DNA of 64,000 nt from Sphingobacterium sp. (GCA_031277685.1 JAITLV010000039.1:1-64000), one strand, 5' to 3'; counted from the stretch's first letter, positions 1 to 9,004 are shown. A program made the numbers and translations. The notes: a model not told the origin generated them from the sequence alone.

Positions 1-497
1 GCCTTATTTTTTGATGTTTTGGTCGCATATAAATAAGCGAATTTACCCCTGTTATTTTCGGCCATAGTAACAGCCGGAAAAGCGACACCATTCAACGTGG
101 CCAAGGTATCTTTTTCCGAATTATAGGATACCGTTGTATAACGATAACCAAAAATCTTTAACGGCTTTAACCTCCTTGTCCCCCAACTTGCGGTAGACTC
201 AAGATAGAATGGAGTTGGTAAACTTCCCTCTGAATTAAATATAGCAAGCGTATCTTTTTTAAACATTGCCGTCTCAAAGGCTTCCTTCAATGCTTTTTTA
301 TCCATGTTCTTTACGTCAGAAGCTAACATGGATTCGGTTTTTTTTATTTTCGGAGCATAAAACTTCGAAACATCAAATGCTTTGTCCAATTTGTCCAAGG
401 ATACAACATCTGGATCCTGAGATTGACAGGAATATAACAGTGTAGCTAAAAGCATCAAAGAAACAACACTTTTATAGGTATAACTAAATAACTTCAT
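1..497 (-). CDS. Lipoprotein of unknown function, 3' end cut by window edge
   Basis: The frame opens at an ATG at 497 and stays open to base 1, giving 165 complete residues without a stop. The N-terminus has a lysine, a hydrophobic stretch and a lipobox-like LLYSC with Cys near residue 24, so it is probably a lipoprotein anchored after signal peptidase II cleavage. The mature part is polar and lysine-rich at first (DKLDKAFDVSKFYAPKIKK) and later carries aromatic beta-like segments. I do not recognise the family. It is transcribed away from the Crp-type gene at 843. The lipoprotein call is firm; function is unknown. Confidence 0.7.
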   Translation of the reverse strand, partial: MKLFSYTYKSVVSLMLLATLLYSCQSQDPDVVSLDKLDKAFDVSKFYAPKIKKTESMLASDVKNMDKKALKEAFETAMFKKDTLAIFNSEGSLPTPFYLESTASWGTRRLKPLKIFGYRYTTVSYNSEKDTLATLNGVAFPAVTMAENNRGKFAYLYATKTSKNK

Positions 498-842
498 GGA
501 TAAAATTGCTCAAATTACTGTTTTATCTAATTTTTTAAAATGGTGATAAAAGATATTCAAATATACTGAGTACCGATCGATGTTACTGTTAGTTTTTACA
601 ATCCGTAAAACTAAGTTTAAAAACGTCAATTTTCACCATACGATATCTTCAATAAGGAGAAAGTGAATAATAGGCTATATAACACTCAGCCTGCAAGGTG
701 TCGGTCGATATGCCTTGGACAAATTAGGCTTACCAAACCCCTGATAGAGCATCTATCGACAATAAATTTGCTTAAATTTGCGGCTATACATGTACAAGCT
801 TTATCCCGCTATCATGCTTGTACATGTTTTCAATCAAAGTAT
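498..842. other. Divergent intergenic region
   Basis: This 345-bp stretch separates the lipoprotein (minus) from the Crp-type regulator (plus). A GTG-initiated in-frame extension of the regulator begins at 663, but its residues do not look like a Crp N-terminus, so I treat it as untranslated. Two perfect matches to the Bacteroidota -7 element, TAAATTTG, lie at 763-770 and 773-780; neither has a convincing -33 TTG at the usual spacing. A 12-bp inverted repeat follows at 788-827. Confidence 0.5.
788..827. promoter_or_regulatory. Perfect 12-bp inverted repeat upstream of Crp-type gene
   Basis: The arms ACATGTACAAGC (788-799) and GCTTGTACATGT (816-827) are perfectly complementary around a 16-nt loop and end 15 nt before the ATG at 843. 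If transcription starts just after the -7-like boxes at 763-780, the hairpin sits at the very 5' end of the mRNA. It could be a dyad operator for autoregulation or a 5' UTR stem-loop. The sequence alone does not decide between these. Confidence 0.6.
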
Positions 843-1442
843 ATGAATTTAGACACTATTAACACGCTACTGATCGACCATTTTAAAGAGATTGTGTCCC
901 TTAGTGAAGCAGATATACTGTCCATCCTCCCAAAATTGGAAGTAAAAGTCGTTAAACGGAAAGAGTTTGTCCTTCAGGAGGGACAGATTTCCAAACAAAT
1001 GCGATTTATCGTAAAAGGAAGTCTATATGCCTATTATATGGAGGAGAATGGAAAAGAACATATTGCGCAACTTGGGATAGAACATTGGTGGATCAATGAT
1101 CTATATAGCTACCTAAGTGAATTACCATCTCGCATATATATCCGTGCAAATGAGGATACCACGCTTATACAGATCAGCAAACGCAACCTGGAAATATTGT
1201 ATAGAGAAGTTCCTGCCCTCTCCGAGTTTTGGCGATTGAAAATTCAGCATGCTTATGTGAATTTGCAGGAACGCACATTTGAAAATGTGCGATCTGATGC
1301 TTATACCAAATACCGCAAATTTATCTCCGATTATCCTACCATTGAACAACGGTTTCCACAATATATGATTGCCTCTTATTTGGGAATTACAGTCGAATAT
1401 CTAAGCTTTTTGAGAAAAAAACACTTGTCACGTCTTTCTTAA
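843..1442 (+). CDS. Crp/Fnr-type transcription regulator
   Basis: The 199-residue product has an N-terminal cyclic-nucleotide-binding fold (LQEGQISKQMRFIVKGSLYA is typical of the first beta strands) and a short C-terminal helix-turn-helix with IASYLGITVEYLSFLRKK. That is the layout of the abundant small Bacteroidota Crp-like regulators whose ligand is usually unknown. I chose ATG 843 because homologues start with a short helix such as MNLDTINTLLIDHF. The gene is followed, in the same direction, by a barrel protein (63 nt away) and a DoxX gene, so it may control them. Confidence 0.85.
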   Translation: MNLDTINTLLIDHFKEIVSLSEADILSILPKLEVKVVKRKEFVLQEGQISKQMRFIVKGSLYAYYMEENGKEHIAQLGIEHWWINDLYSYLSELPSRIYIRANEDTTLIQISKRNLEILYREVPALSEFWRLKIQHAYVNLQERTFENVRSDAYTKYRKFISDYPTIEQRFPQYMIASYLGITVEYLSFLRKKHLSRLS

Positions 1443-1505
1443 GATTTCTTAATTTTTATCCCCTCCGCCTTGTCTAGTTTTGCTCGTAATTCAAACGAGG
1501 AAATA

Positions 1506-2126
1506 ATGAAGACAACACATATTACACTTGCACTTTCTACATTGGTTGCTGTGGCGACACATGCTCAGCAACTATCCTATACTCCCGAGGTCATCCTGGG
1601 ACATCGCTCCTACTTCTATATGCATCAGGTCACATACAAAGTCAGTGACAAAATAAAAATCAACAATCTATCGCTTTTTGATACAGAATATACAACGGAT
1701 CAAAAAAATATCTTTTTTATCAGAAATACGGCGTCCTATGTTATGGGGAAGCAGTTCACATTGAATGCAGCTTTTGGAATGAAAAATCCTGGTGCTTTCT
1801 TTAGCGCATTTGTCCAATATCGGGTGAGCAAACCTACACAATCCTTTTCTTATGCTATAGGCACCACCTATCAAAAAGGATTCACGCTCGAACAGTCTCT
1901 GTCGTTTGAGTATACACCTTATTTAACAGCACAGAAACAGGCCTATTTCAGTGTACTCGCTATCGGCAATGTAAATACCAACATGTACCAGCGTGGACTT
2001 CAATTTATACGTATGGGCTTAAAACAGGATAAGCTGATGTATGGACTGGCATCCAACTTTGACCAATTCAATAACAGTAAAAAAACGCTGGAAAATATCG
2101 GAGCTTTTGTAAAACACAACTTTTAA
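1506..2126 (+). CDS. Exported beta-barrel-like protein, unknown function
   Basis: The 206-residue product has a clear signal peptide (MKTTHITLALSTLVAVATHA, cut before QQ) followed by alternating hydrophobic/polar aromatic strands and a C-terminal phenylalanine (AFVKHNF). Together these point to a small outer-membrane beta-barrel. The ATG at 1506 is preceded by GAGGA at good spacing; an upstream start at 1470 would add 12 polar residues before the signal and is less likely. It sits between the Crp-type regulator and a DoxX gene, 12 nt before the latter, so it is probably in one transcript with it. No family is recognised. Confidence 0.75.
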   Translation: MKTTHITLALSTLVAVATHAQQLSYTPEVILGHRSYFYMHQVTYKVSDKIKINNLSLFDTEYTTDQKNIFFIRNTASYVMGKQFTLNAAFGMKNPGAFFSAFVQYRVSKPTQSFSYAIGTTYQKGFTLEQSLSFEYTPYLTAQKQAYFSVLAIGNVNTNMYQRGLQFIRMGLKQDKLMYGLASNFDQFNNSKKTLENIGAFVKHNF

Positions 2127-2138
2127 AAACAATATAAA

Positions 2139-2561
2139 ATGAAAAACAAATTTACACAGATGGAAAAAAATCTTGATTTAGGTATCTTAATCAGTAGAGT
2201 AGCTATTGGCGGCCCCATGTTGGTGTATGGGATCAATAAGTTAATCCATGGTATCGGGTTCATTAAGGACATGGTCGTCAATATCGGGCTTCCCTCCTTT
2301 CTCGCTAATGGTGTATTTGTCGGCGAAATCATCGCACCGATAATGATTATTTTCGGTGTACGTACACGTTTGGCCGGCGTAGTTTTCGCTATCAACTGCC
2401 TTACCGCTATTTGTTTAGCCCAAACGGAGAGTATCTTTAAATTGAACGAATTTGGAGGTTGGGCAATAGAACTTTTGGCCATTTACATGCTGATTGGAAT
2501 GAGTTTCTTATTTATGGGTGCAGGGAAGTATGCAATCTCAACAACAAATAAATGGGATTAA
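2139..2561 (+). CDS. DoxX family membrane protein
   Basis: This 140-residue protein shows four hydrophobic segments in the DoxX pattern: LISRVAIGGPMLVYGINKLI near the N-terminus, a second segment around VGEIIAPIMIIFGV, then RLAGVVFAINCLTAICLA and ELLAIYMLIGMSFLFMGAGKY. DoxX-family proteins are inner-membrane proteins often tied to redox or thiosulfate/quinone chemistry, but many have no defined role. It closes the probable Crp-barrel-DoxX unit. A second ATG at residue 8 (MEKNLDLG) is a possible alternative start. A strong hairpin follows at 2587-2615. Confidence 0.88.
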   Translation: MKNKFTQMEKNLDLGILISRVAIGGPMLVYGINKLIHGIGFIKDMVVNIGLPSFLANGVFVGEIIAPIMIIFGVRTRLAGVVFAINCLTAICLAQTESIFKLNEFGGWAIELLAIYMLIGMSFLFMGAGKYAISTTNKWD

Positions 2562-2586
2562 TCACACAACTTGGGTACAAAATGGA

Positions 2587-2615
2587 ACAGGGCTCGTTAA
2601 CATATCGAGCCCTGT
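2587..2615. terminator. Hairpin between convergent DoxX and GH30 genes
   Basis: ACAGGGCTCG (2587-2596) pairs perfectly with CGAGCCCTGT (2606-2615) around a 9-nt loop. It lies between two convergent genes, so it probably ends transcription from both sides, although no long T-run follows on either strand. Confidence 0.7.
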
Positions 2616-2628
2616 AACGGTAAACTTA

Positions 2629-4149
2629 TTATTGTTTGGTACCTTCAAGTGTTGATATGCTTTTAGCAGGGATATTTAAGCTATACACAGCACCGTTGGA
2701 TGGAGAAACAACACCGGCTAGTCCCCAATGGCCTACACTGGTTGCCGTGGTCTGATAATTGGATAGTTGTCCACCAACAAAACCCGACAGATTGATATCC
2801 AATGGTACACTGTTACTACCTGTATTGGTTATAATCAATGCAAATTTTCCCGTTTGTGGATCTTTATAAGCAGAGATAAGCAGTCCATTGCCATTTTGTA
2901 CACCCACGTTGATACGTTTGTAATTAGCTTTAACAAACCGGGAATAATGCCCCATCACGTCATAGGCTTTCGTAAATTCCAACGAACCGTCACTTCGCGT
3001 ACAAATCAATGCCTCATTATTCTGGAATGCCAACATGCCAAGCCAAAAGACATAGGCACTTGCATCACAATCCGCGAGTAATTTGTGCATGTTGACGGCG
3101 AGCTTTAAACCGCCTTCAATTCCAGCATCATAATTTCCACCATCATCCGAAGCCTCGGTTACCCACATCGGTTTACCTCCAGTAGAAAAAGTCCATTTTG
3201 ACGGGCTCTGGTTGAAACCTCTCTTTCCACCAATTAGCTCCGTTATTTCCACATAACCATGTCCCGCCAGAATATCGACATTGCTTCTATCCATCCCTGA
3301 AAGAAAGGTATTTGCCGTACCCCAGGCCGCATTCTCAGAAGCGATAATTTTGGTACTCTGCAACCCTTCCTCATTTAATGCTGGTCTCAGATTGTTAGTG
3401 ACAAACTCGCCAAGTTTGTTTGAAGCCCAATAAGAGGCATCCCAATCCGAAAATACATTTTCAGGCTCATTACTTGGCGATATCGCGTTAATTGTGATAC
3501 CTTCATTTTGATAAGCTTTGGCAAAACCAGCCATATAACGGGCAAATAAGGTTGATGAAGTATTCAGGTTAAGTCCATTAAACCATTTACCGCTAATGCT
3601 ATTTGGATTTGTTTTCATGTGGAGCGGCGGCGTCCAGGTACTTGCTATAATAACCGGAACCTGAAATCTTTCCTTTGCCTTTTTTAATATCCAGAGCTGT
3701 CCCAGATGCTCCCGGGCATCGGCTGAAAGTGCCTGGTAGTCCGGACTGTTAATAGCAACATCGATATCTACACCAGCTGGTTTAATTGTTACCACTCTAT
3801 TCTGTTGATTGAATGGATAGGTATGTAATACCTTGCCCCGTAATATATTTAATTTTAAACCCGAATTACCCCATAAATAGTCCAAAATACTATCCCTCTT
3901 CGGCGATTCAAAAAAAGGAACAATACGACCGCCGAAGGCACCAAAACCATCTATTTTTTGACGTTCCTGATTCCATTCCACAACTGCGTTCGTCGTTATC
4001 GTAGCAGCCTGTGCCTTTAATTGATTCAAACGATTCGCTGCATCATCTTCACTTGTCGATAATGCCTGCTTTTGACATCCTGTAAAACATAGGGATGCCA
4101 TTAACCCAACCCAAGAGATGGATTTTAAAACAAATTGATTTCTGTTCAT
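2629..4149 (-). CDS. GH30-family glycoside hydrolase, lipoprotein
   Basis: The 506-residue product starts with a lipoprotein signal (Cys25 in SLCFTGC) and carries a GH30-type TIM barrel plus a C-terminal beta domain. The motif SPSNEPEN holds the likely acid/base Glu228 and WVTEAS the likely nucleophile Glu332. GFGAFGGR and STWTPPLHMKTN are further GH30 hallmarks. Family members cleave beta-glycosidic bonds such as those in beta-1,6-glucan, xylan or glucosylceramide; the substrate cannot be fixed from sequence. It is probably anchored in the outer membrane or facing the periplasm. It stands alone, transcribed from about 4.2 kb toward the convergent hairpin, with no SusC/SusD pair next to it. 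Confidence 0.88.
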   Translation of the reverse strand: MNRNQFVLKSISWVGLMASLCFTGCQKQALSTSEDDAANRLNQLKAQAATITTNAVVEWNQERQKIDGFGAFGGRIVPFFESPKRDSILDYLWGNSGLKLNILRGKVLHTYPFNQQNRVVTIKPAGVDIDVAINSPDYQALSADAREHLGQLWILKKAKERFQVPVIIASTWTPPLHMKTNPNSISGKWFNGLNLNTSSTLFARYMAGFAKAYQNEGITINAISPSNEPENVFSDWDASYWASNKLGEFVTNNLRPALNEEGLQSTKIIASENAAWGTANTFLSGMDRSNVDILAGHGYVEITELIGGKRGFNQSPSKWTFSTGGKPMWVTEASDDGGNYDAGIEGGLKLAVNMHKLLADCDASAYVFWLGMLAFQNNEALICTRSDGSLEFTKAYDVMGHYSRFVKANYKRINVGVQNGNGLLISAYKDPQTGKFALIITNTGSNSVPLDINLSGFVGGQLSNYQTTATSVGHWGLAGVVSPSNGAVYSLNIPAKSISTLEGTKQ

Positions 4150-4312
4150 GAATTTTAATTTATTTAATTAGCAATAACAGTTTATCTTTAAATATGAAAT
4201 GCAGCCAAATTGTTTTGTCAAAATTCAAACAAAATATTTATTTTTTGAAAAATTAACAGAACTGAGACTAAACTTAACGGTAAAATATTGGCCAGTTAAC
4301 AACTTTTTCACA

Positions 4313-4354
4313 CAGCCCGAATTTTACCGTTGTTAACGGATAAAATTCGGGCTG
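4313..4354. terminator. Long hairpin downstream of broken GNAT gene
   Basis: CAGCCCGAATTTTA (4313-4326) pairs perfectly with TAAAATTCGGGCTG (4341-4354), and CCGT/ACGG extends the stem inside with one bulged A. It begins just past the GNAT stop at 4359 (minus strand) and precedes the GH30 promoter region, so it fits a terminator that isolates the two genes. Confidence 0.65.
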
Positions 4355-4358
4355 ACTT

Positions 4359-4810
4359 CTACTTCTTACTCCACCAATGATAGTAATTGTGGAGACCATC
4401 ATATTCAAAACCGCAACGCGGATATAGGTTGTTACCAATATCGTTTGTTTTTTCTGTTTCGAGCATTAATCCACAGGCACCTGTTTCGATGCACCACTGT
4501 TTACTCCGGTCTATAAGCGCTACCGAAAGCCCTTTGCCCCGAAAGCTGGGTGAACAAAAAGATCACTCAATAACCACTGCATTTCTAATTTGGTATAGTG
4601 AAACAATTTATACAATTGTACAAACCCTACTGCTTTACCGTCCATGACCGCGAGAAAGATATCCGATTCATGATGTAGAAACCGTTCTTTTAAGAATATC
4701 TTCCCTTTTTCCAGATCTGATTCCTGGCGATAAAAAATCCGATAAAGATTAAACAGTTCTGCAGTTTCATCTAGGTTTTCAAGGCTGGCTTTTTTAATTT
4801 GATAATTCAT
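4359..4810 (-). pseudogene. GNAT acetyltransferase gene with single-base frameshift
   Basis: Frame one (4810 to about 4545) encodes MNYQIKKASLENLDETAELF followed by a GNAT core up to SDLFVHPAF. It then runs into a TAG after AKGFR at about 4520. One base over, translation continues as GKGLSVALIDRSKQWCIETG, then LETEKTNDIGNNLYPRCGFE and HNYYHWWSKK, with a stop at 4359. This supplies the missing acetyl-CoA-binding R-x-x-G-x-G/A region and beta strand. The span is 452 nt, one short of 151 codons, so a lost C in TTCGGGGC (normally TTCCGGGGC for F-R-G) explains it. It is either a real pseudogene, a recent mutation, or an assembly error. The intact protein would have been about 150 residues. Confidence 0.8.
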
Positions 4811-4949
4811 TTTAGTAAATATTTTGATTTATACAGGCAAAAATATTCGTAAAAAGAATTCGTATTATCATCCAGATTGGAGATGTCACATAGTCCAGTA
4901 GGTTTTTACCGCCAAAAGCAATCATTAAATGGGAAAGAAATACTACTGT

Positions 4950-5954
4950 TTATTGGGAATGAAGGGTACTGCTTTCAAACTGACTCTTATATTTATTTCT
5001 ATAATCCAGCGGTGTTAATCCCGTAATTTTCTTGAATAAGCTACGAAACGTTTTTAAATCATTATAACCTATGCTGTAGGTGACATCAGCAATGTTCGCA
5101 TTTCCCAATTCCAGTGCTTTTTTTGCGACTTCTATTTTTGTACGCTGAATATACTCTATTGGATTCAAGCGTGTTGCATTCTTAAATCTTCGGATAAAAT
5201 TCCGTTTGCTCATATTGACATGATCAGCAATCTGTTCGACCGAAATCTCTCCTTTTATTTGCTCCTCAATATAACTTTGTGCCTTATGGATATCCTGATC
5301 GTCATGAAGACGCTGTCCCGAAAAAACCGAAAATATATTTTGGGATGTACGACCGTAATCCAATGCATAGAACTTGCTAAGTTCGACCGCGATTTCCTTG
5401 CTGCAATTTTTTTCTATAAAATAGAGCATTGCATTTAATGAGGAAAAACCACCGCCGCCTGTAATAATTGCCTTAGAATGGGTCACTACATGATCTGGCT
5501 TAAACACAATTTTGGGGTATCGATTTACCAGGTCTTCCATCACCCCCCAATGTGAGGTTGCTGGTAACCCATCCAACAATCCACTTTCAGCCAAAAAATA
5601 AGCTCCGGTACATAGGCTGATCACCTCTGATTTGTCTACATATTTATCTTTGATCCACTCAACCAGCTCCACATTATCATCCAAAAATGAAACAACAAGA
5701 TCCGTACCTATATTCATCGGAGGTATAATGATCACGTCTGTCCCGGAAACCTCCGTCAATGTTCGTGTACAATTGAATTGAATCGGTAGCACAGACTGCA
5801 CAGCTTTGGTACCAGCCCCAATTAATTCAATCTCAAACGGCATCGGCATAGCCCTTTTCAAGGCTGCTTCATTTGCACTCATCAGCAAGGCCACTGTATT
5901 GGAAACTGCTGTAAATAATACATTGTTGTAGATAACGACTGATATATGTTTCAT
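4950..5954 (-). CDS. GlxA-type AraC regulator with DJ-1/PfpI-like domain
   Basis: The 334-residue product has an N-terminal DJ-1/PfpI-like (class I glutamine amidotransferase-like) domain and a C-terminal AraC-type double helix-turn-helix. Cys115 in VISLCTGAYFLAESGLLDG marks the nucleophile-elbow position of the first domain. The HTH part includes ISVEQIADHVNMSKRNFIRR and IADVTYSIGYNDLKTFRSLF. I chose ATG at 5954 (MKHISVVIYN) because the first beta strand starts there; the frame stays open upstream for 24 unlikely residues. The gene diverges from the DUF1569 gene at 6214, which it may control. Confidence 0.88.
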   Translation of the reverse strand: MKHISVVIYNNVLFTAVSNTVALLMSANEAALKRAMPMPFEIELIGAGTKAVQSVLPIQFNCTRTLTEVSGTDVIIIPPMNIGTDLVVSFLDDNVELVEWIKDKYVDKSEVISLCTGAYFLAESGLLDGLPATSHWGVMEDLVNRYPKIVFKPDHVVTHSKAIITGGGGFSSLNAMLYFIEKNCSKEIAVELSKFYALDYGRTSQNIFSVFSGQRLHDDQDIHKAQSYIEEQIKGEISVEQIADHVNMSKRNFIRRFKNATRLNPIEYIQRTKIEVAKKALELGNANIADVTYSIGYNDLKTFRSLFKKITGLTPLDYRNKYKSQFESSTLHSQ

Positions 5955-6213
5955 CCGCAAATATTTAGCTATTCGGTTTTTACTATTGGTATTCTCCGTT
6001 TCATTATCCGCGCCTGCCAATCGCATCTACTTCAATGTATTTCAAATAGATATTATTGGACTGATCGAAATGTATACTAAAAAAATATTCTACTTCAGCG
6101 CTATTTTCACGAATTAAAAGTACATATAATTTTGGCACAAAAACCACCTTCAAATGTCATTTTTACGTGGTAATGATCGGGGATAACCACGCTAACTTTA
6201 CAAAAAAAACATC

Positions 6214-6666
6214 ATGAAAACAATATTCAACAACACAGCACGGGCGGAATTGATTGAAAGAATTGCGCTCCTTACCCCTACTCACTCAGCAAAATGGGGG
6301 AAAATGAATGTTTACCAGATGATCAAACATTGTACAATATGGAACGACTGGGTACTCGGTGAAAGTCAACATCATTACAAACAAGAGTTTCTTGGAAAGA
6401 TATTTGGAAAAATAGCTTTAAAAGGGATGATAAAAAACGATAAACCATTAAAAAAAAATGTACCAGCGGGAATTTTCACTGTCAAGGACAACAATGGTCG
6501 GGTCGATGCAAACCAAAAAAACACATGGATAGCTCAAATTGAAGCCTATGCTCACTTTTCAAATCCTGATTTTATCCATGACTTCTTTGGAAAAATGGCA
6601 AAGGAAGAAATTGGTATTTTTGTTTATAAGCACATGGATCATCACTTGAGACAATTTGGTGTATGA
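6214..6666 (+). CDS. DUF1569 family protein
   Basis: The 150-residue protein fits the DUF1569 pattern, distantly related to DinB four-helix proteins: WGKMNVYQMIKHCTIWNDWV near residues 29-48 and a C-terminal MDHHLRQFGV with paired histidines. Such folds often hold a metal ion, but no enzyme activity is established for this family. It diverges from the GlxA-type regulator, and a -7-like TAATTTTG lies at 6127-6134. Confidence 0.75.
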   Translation: MKTIFNNTARAELIERIALLTPTHSAKWGKMNVYQMIKHCTIWNDWVLGESQHHYKQEFLGKIFGKIALKGMIKNDKPLKKNVPAGIFTVKDNNGRVDANQKNTWIAQIEAYAHFSNPDFIHDFFGKMAKEEIGIFVYKHMDHHLRQFGV

Positions 6667-6823
6667 TCAAATATAAAATCTTTTCGGACGAATTGTAAAA
6701 GCAATATCTTTTGACCGCATGGCTCCATTATATTTACGCAGCATCTGTCATTACTTTCTGTCAAATCAATTTACAACATGATTTAAATGGAGTAAAAAAT
6801 AGATCTTCGTTTATCAAGAATTT

Positions 6824-7327
6824 ATGGTTAAAGAGGTACTGTCTGAAAAGATTTATTATCATCCGCATTGGATACGGATTACTATCGCTATCATTTTAAT
6901 ACTTACTGGACTGGGAACCTTATGGGTTGATATTCCCCCGCTAACAGACCCTCTAGGGCCTATCCCATTGAGTCTGATCTGCATTTTTAGTAGCATTTGG
7001 ATTTTAATGAGCAGCAGGAGGATCATTCGCGCAAAAACAGATACGAAGGGATTTTATTTCAAAAGGATGCCCGGAAACAATAGGTTCAAGAAGGCTCTAG
7101 CTGATCTAGATCTATTGGTTTTTGTTCCATTTGTCCAAATTGTCGATATCAGAATAACGGCAAGTATCTGGACGGGAACAAGACTGGAATTAGAAACTAC
7201 CCAAGGAAAAGAAATGCTCACCATGTTGAATGTACTGAGCAGAAAAGAGAAACAGCAGATTTATCAAACTATCAAAAGATTTGGTATAGCCAATGTAATC
7301 AGACCTCGGGAGGAACAAGGAAAATGA
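6824..7327 (+). CDS. Membrane protein of unknown function
   Basis: This 167-residue product has a short cytoplasmic start, two hydrophobic segments (ITIAIILILTGLGTLWV at about residues 20-36 and PIPLSLICIFSSIWILMSS at about 46-64) and a basic soluble C-terminal half of about 100 residues. The tail has PH-like alternating strands (LELETTQGKEMLTMLNVLS). I do not recognise a family. It lies alone, 157 nt after the DUF1569 gene. Confidence 0.6.
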   Translation: MVKEVLSEKIYYHPHWIRITIAIILILTGLGTLWVDIPPLTDPLGPIPLSLICIFSSIWILMSSRRIIRAKTDTKGFYFKRMPGNNRFKKALADLDLLVFVPFVQIVDIRITASIWTGTRLELETTQGKEMLTMLNVLSRKEKQQIYQTIKRFGIANVIRPREEQGK

Positions 7328-7370
7328 AATACATTAAAAAATCTGCTGCAGATTAACCTCCAGCTTAAGT

Positions 7371-7586
7371 TTAATTGTCCAATAATAGTTGATCCACATA
7401 TTCCCTGATTTCCTCAGGCAACATCAGATATACTGGTGTTTTGAGATTTTCTCTGCTAGGTTCTCCGTCCGTAAAAATATTTCTAAAACCTTCATTGAGC
7501 CATCTTCCTTCATCTTCTAAATATGTTTTGTATCTGTGATCTAAAATCTCAACAATGTTTTTACGCTCTTTCATTTGTTCCGTCAT
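7371..7586 (-). CDS. Small acidic protein of unknown function
   Basis: The product is 71 residues (67 if it starts at the internal Met5) and acidic. It contains EILDHRYKTYLEDEGRWLNE and ends in YVDQLLLDN. There is no signal peptide or membrane segment. It could be a small helical regulatory or antitoxin-like protein, but there is no toxin beside it and no motif I can name. Confidence 0.5.
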   Translation of the reverse strand: MTEQMKERKNIVEILDHRYKTYLEDEGRWLNEGFRNIFTDGEPSRENLKTPVYLMLPEEIREYVDQLLLDN

Positions 7587-7920
7587 TTATTTCAATTGTA
7601 AACTGCATCTAAAAATATTCGACAGGGAAACATCAACATTGGTGCCACTCCGCTGTTGAATTTCCAAAAGAAGATTGGAAATTGAAAATTTTAAGATTTC
7701 TTAACATTTTCAATTACTTAGCCAAGCGATGATCCAGAATATCTATCGTACCATTTTGACAAGGGTATTCATGCTGAAACAAATAGCCGTAATTTTCAAT
7801 GCTGCTATTTGCTTTTTTTCATATTATTGTCGATTTTTACCTTATATATTTGAGCTAGCTGTCAACAAGATTAATGGACATTGTATTAGCTTTAGATAAC
7901 GCATATATAAATCGAATGTT
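7587..7920. other. Intergenic stretch with a small hairpin
   Basis: This 334-bp AT-rich region holds one clear dyad: AATTTCCAA (7659-7667) against TTGGAAATT (7675-7683). A 56-codon frame at 7729-7899 has no visible ribosome site and no recognisable product. Otherwise I see nothing in it. Confidence 0.4.
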
Positions 7921-8115
7921 ATGATATTGATCGCAGTACTACTACCATGGCTATCTTTCTTTTTAAGAGGTAAAATATTCAGTGGAATTATATGTCTGAT
8001 CCTTCAGATCACTGTACTAGGCTGGTTGCCTGCAGCTATTTGGGCTGTTGCATCACGTGTTGACGGCAAAAATAAACAACGCATACGCAGTTTGGAACGT
8101 AGCATGCGCCATTGA
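7921..8115 (+). CDS. YqaE/Pmp3-like small membrane protein
   Basis: The 64-residue protein has two hydrophobic helices. The second carries LGWLPAAIWAV, the signature end of the YqaE/Pmp3 family (usually 50-60 residues, with LGWIPGIIHA in typical members). A basic tail follows (KNKQRIRSLERSMRH). Family members are induced by osmotic or cold stress in several organisms; their mechanism is not settled. It stands alone. Confidence 0.7.
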   Translation: MILIAVLLPWLSFFLRGKIFSGIICLILQITVLGWLPAAIWAVASRVDGKNKQRIRSLERSMRH

Positions 8116-8176
8116 AAGTGTAGCCATAGCTGTCCTAAAATAACATCGCCAATACCGCTATAAAAATCAGGTTAAA

Positions 8177-8965
8177 CTACGATTCAGCCTCCAAAAATTT
8201 CCGAACCTGAAGAATCGTAAAATCAATTAGTCCTGCATCTACCTGTCCGTTAAAATCTTTCATGATATAATTGCCATGATTGGCAGGCAAGATCATAAGT
8301 CGTGCATTTGGAATCTGCTTCTGCATGTCCGCCAGATGCTGTCCTTTTATTACATCCTGATCTCCAGCAATCAGAAATACAGGACAAGAAATGTTTTCCA
8401 AGGTGCCCGGCTCAAAATCTTCAAAGTTGATCATCCTCCGGCTATCTTTTTCATACATATTTTTAAACTTTTCGAGATCAGGATTTAATTTCAAAAAATT
8501 TTCTTTTAAGTAAGGGGGCATGACCTCAATCGTAGAAGCTGACATACTATCAAAAAAGCCATCCATCAATCCTTCCCTTTTGGTATTACCCGAAGCTGCA
8601 ATTAATTTATCCACACGATCCGGAAAGAGAGTTGCCAGTCTAAGAATCGTTGTAGCACCATTACTAAAACCGAAAAATGAGGCCTTATTGATTGCCAGGT
8701 AATCCAAAACTGCTACAATATCCTTTGCATCCTGTTCAAATGTTTCCGGAACTGCCCTATGCTCTGACCGCCCATGATTTTGCATATCTAGTAAAATCAA
8801 TTGATATTGGTCTTTCAATCTTTTTACCGTCTCTTCAAAATCAAAAAAACCAGAAGAGCCTCCACCATGAATGAGTACAAGGGGTTTTCCGGTTCCATAT
8901 AGTTCATAGTATAGCTTTATTCCATTGGCTGGTGAATAGCCAGAATTACTGTTCAACTTGTTCAT
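8177..8965 (-). CDS. Alpha/beta hydrolase
   Basis: The 262-residue protein has the full alpha/beta-hydrolase layout: oxyanion-hole HGGGSSG (residues 33-39), nucleophile elbow GFSNG with Ser101, acid Asp204 in GDQDV and His230 in ANHGNY. Substrate is unknown; esterase or C-C hydrolase activity is typical. It lies 39 nt downstream of an AHSA1-like gene in the same direction and is probably cotranscribed with it. Confidence 0.88.
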   Translation of the reverse strand: MNKLNSNSGYSPANGIKLYYELYGTGKPLVLIHGGGSSGFFDFEETVKRLKDQYQLILLDMQNHGRSEHRAVPETFEQDAKDIVAVLDYLAINKASFFGFSNGATTILRLATLFPDRVDKLIAASGNTKREGLMDGFFDSMSASTIEVMPPYLKENFLKLNPDLEKFKNMYEKDSRRMINFEDFEPGTLENISCPVFLIAGDQDVIKGQHLADMQKQIPNARLMILPANHGNYIMKDFNGQVDAGLIDFTILQVRKFLEAES

Positions 8966-9004
8966 TGTTTAATGGTATTAATTTAGTTTATTCAAGTTCG
9001 ATAT

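Noticed and set aside
663..842. Upstream GTG extension of the Crp-type regulator
   Set aside because: The 60 added residues do not resemble any Crp N-terminus, and the segment contains promoter-like boxes and the inverted repeat.
4387..4647. 86-residue plus-strand frame over the broken GNAT gene
   Set aside because: It is the antisense of a region that codes well for GNAT residues on the minus strand.
7729..7899. 56-codon frame with hydrophobic middle
   Set aside because: No ribosome site, biased toward AT-rich codons and no recognisable product; likely chance.
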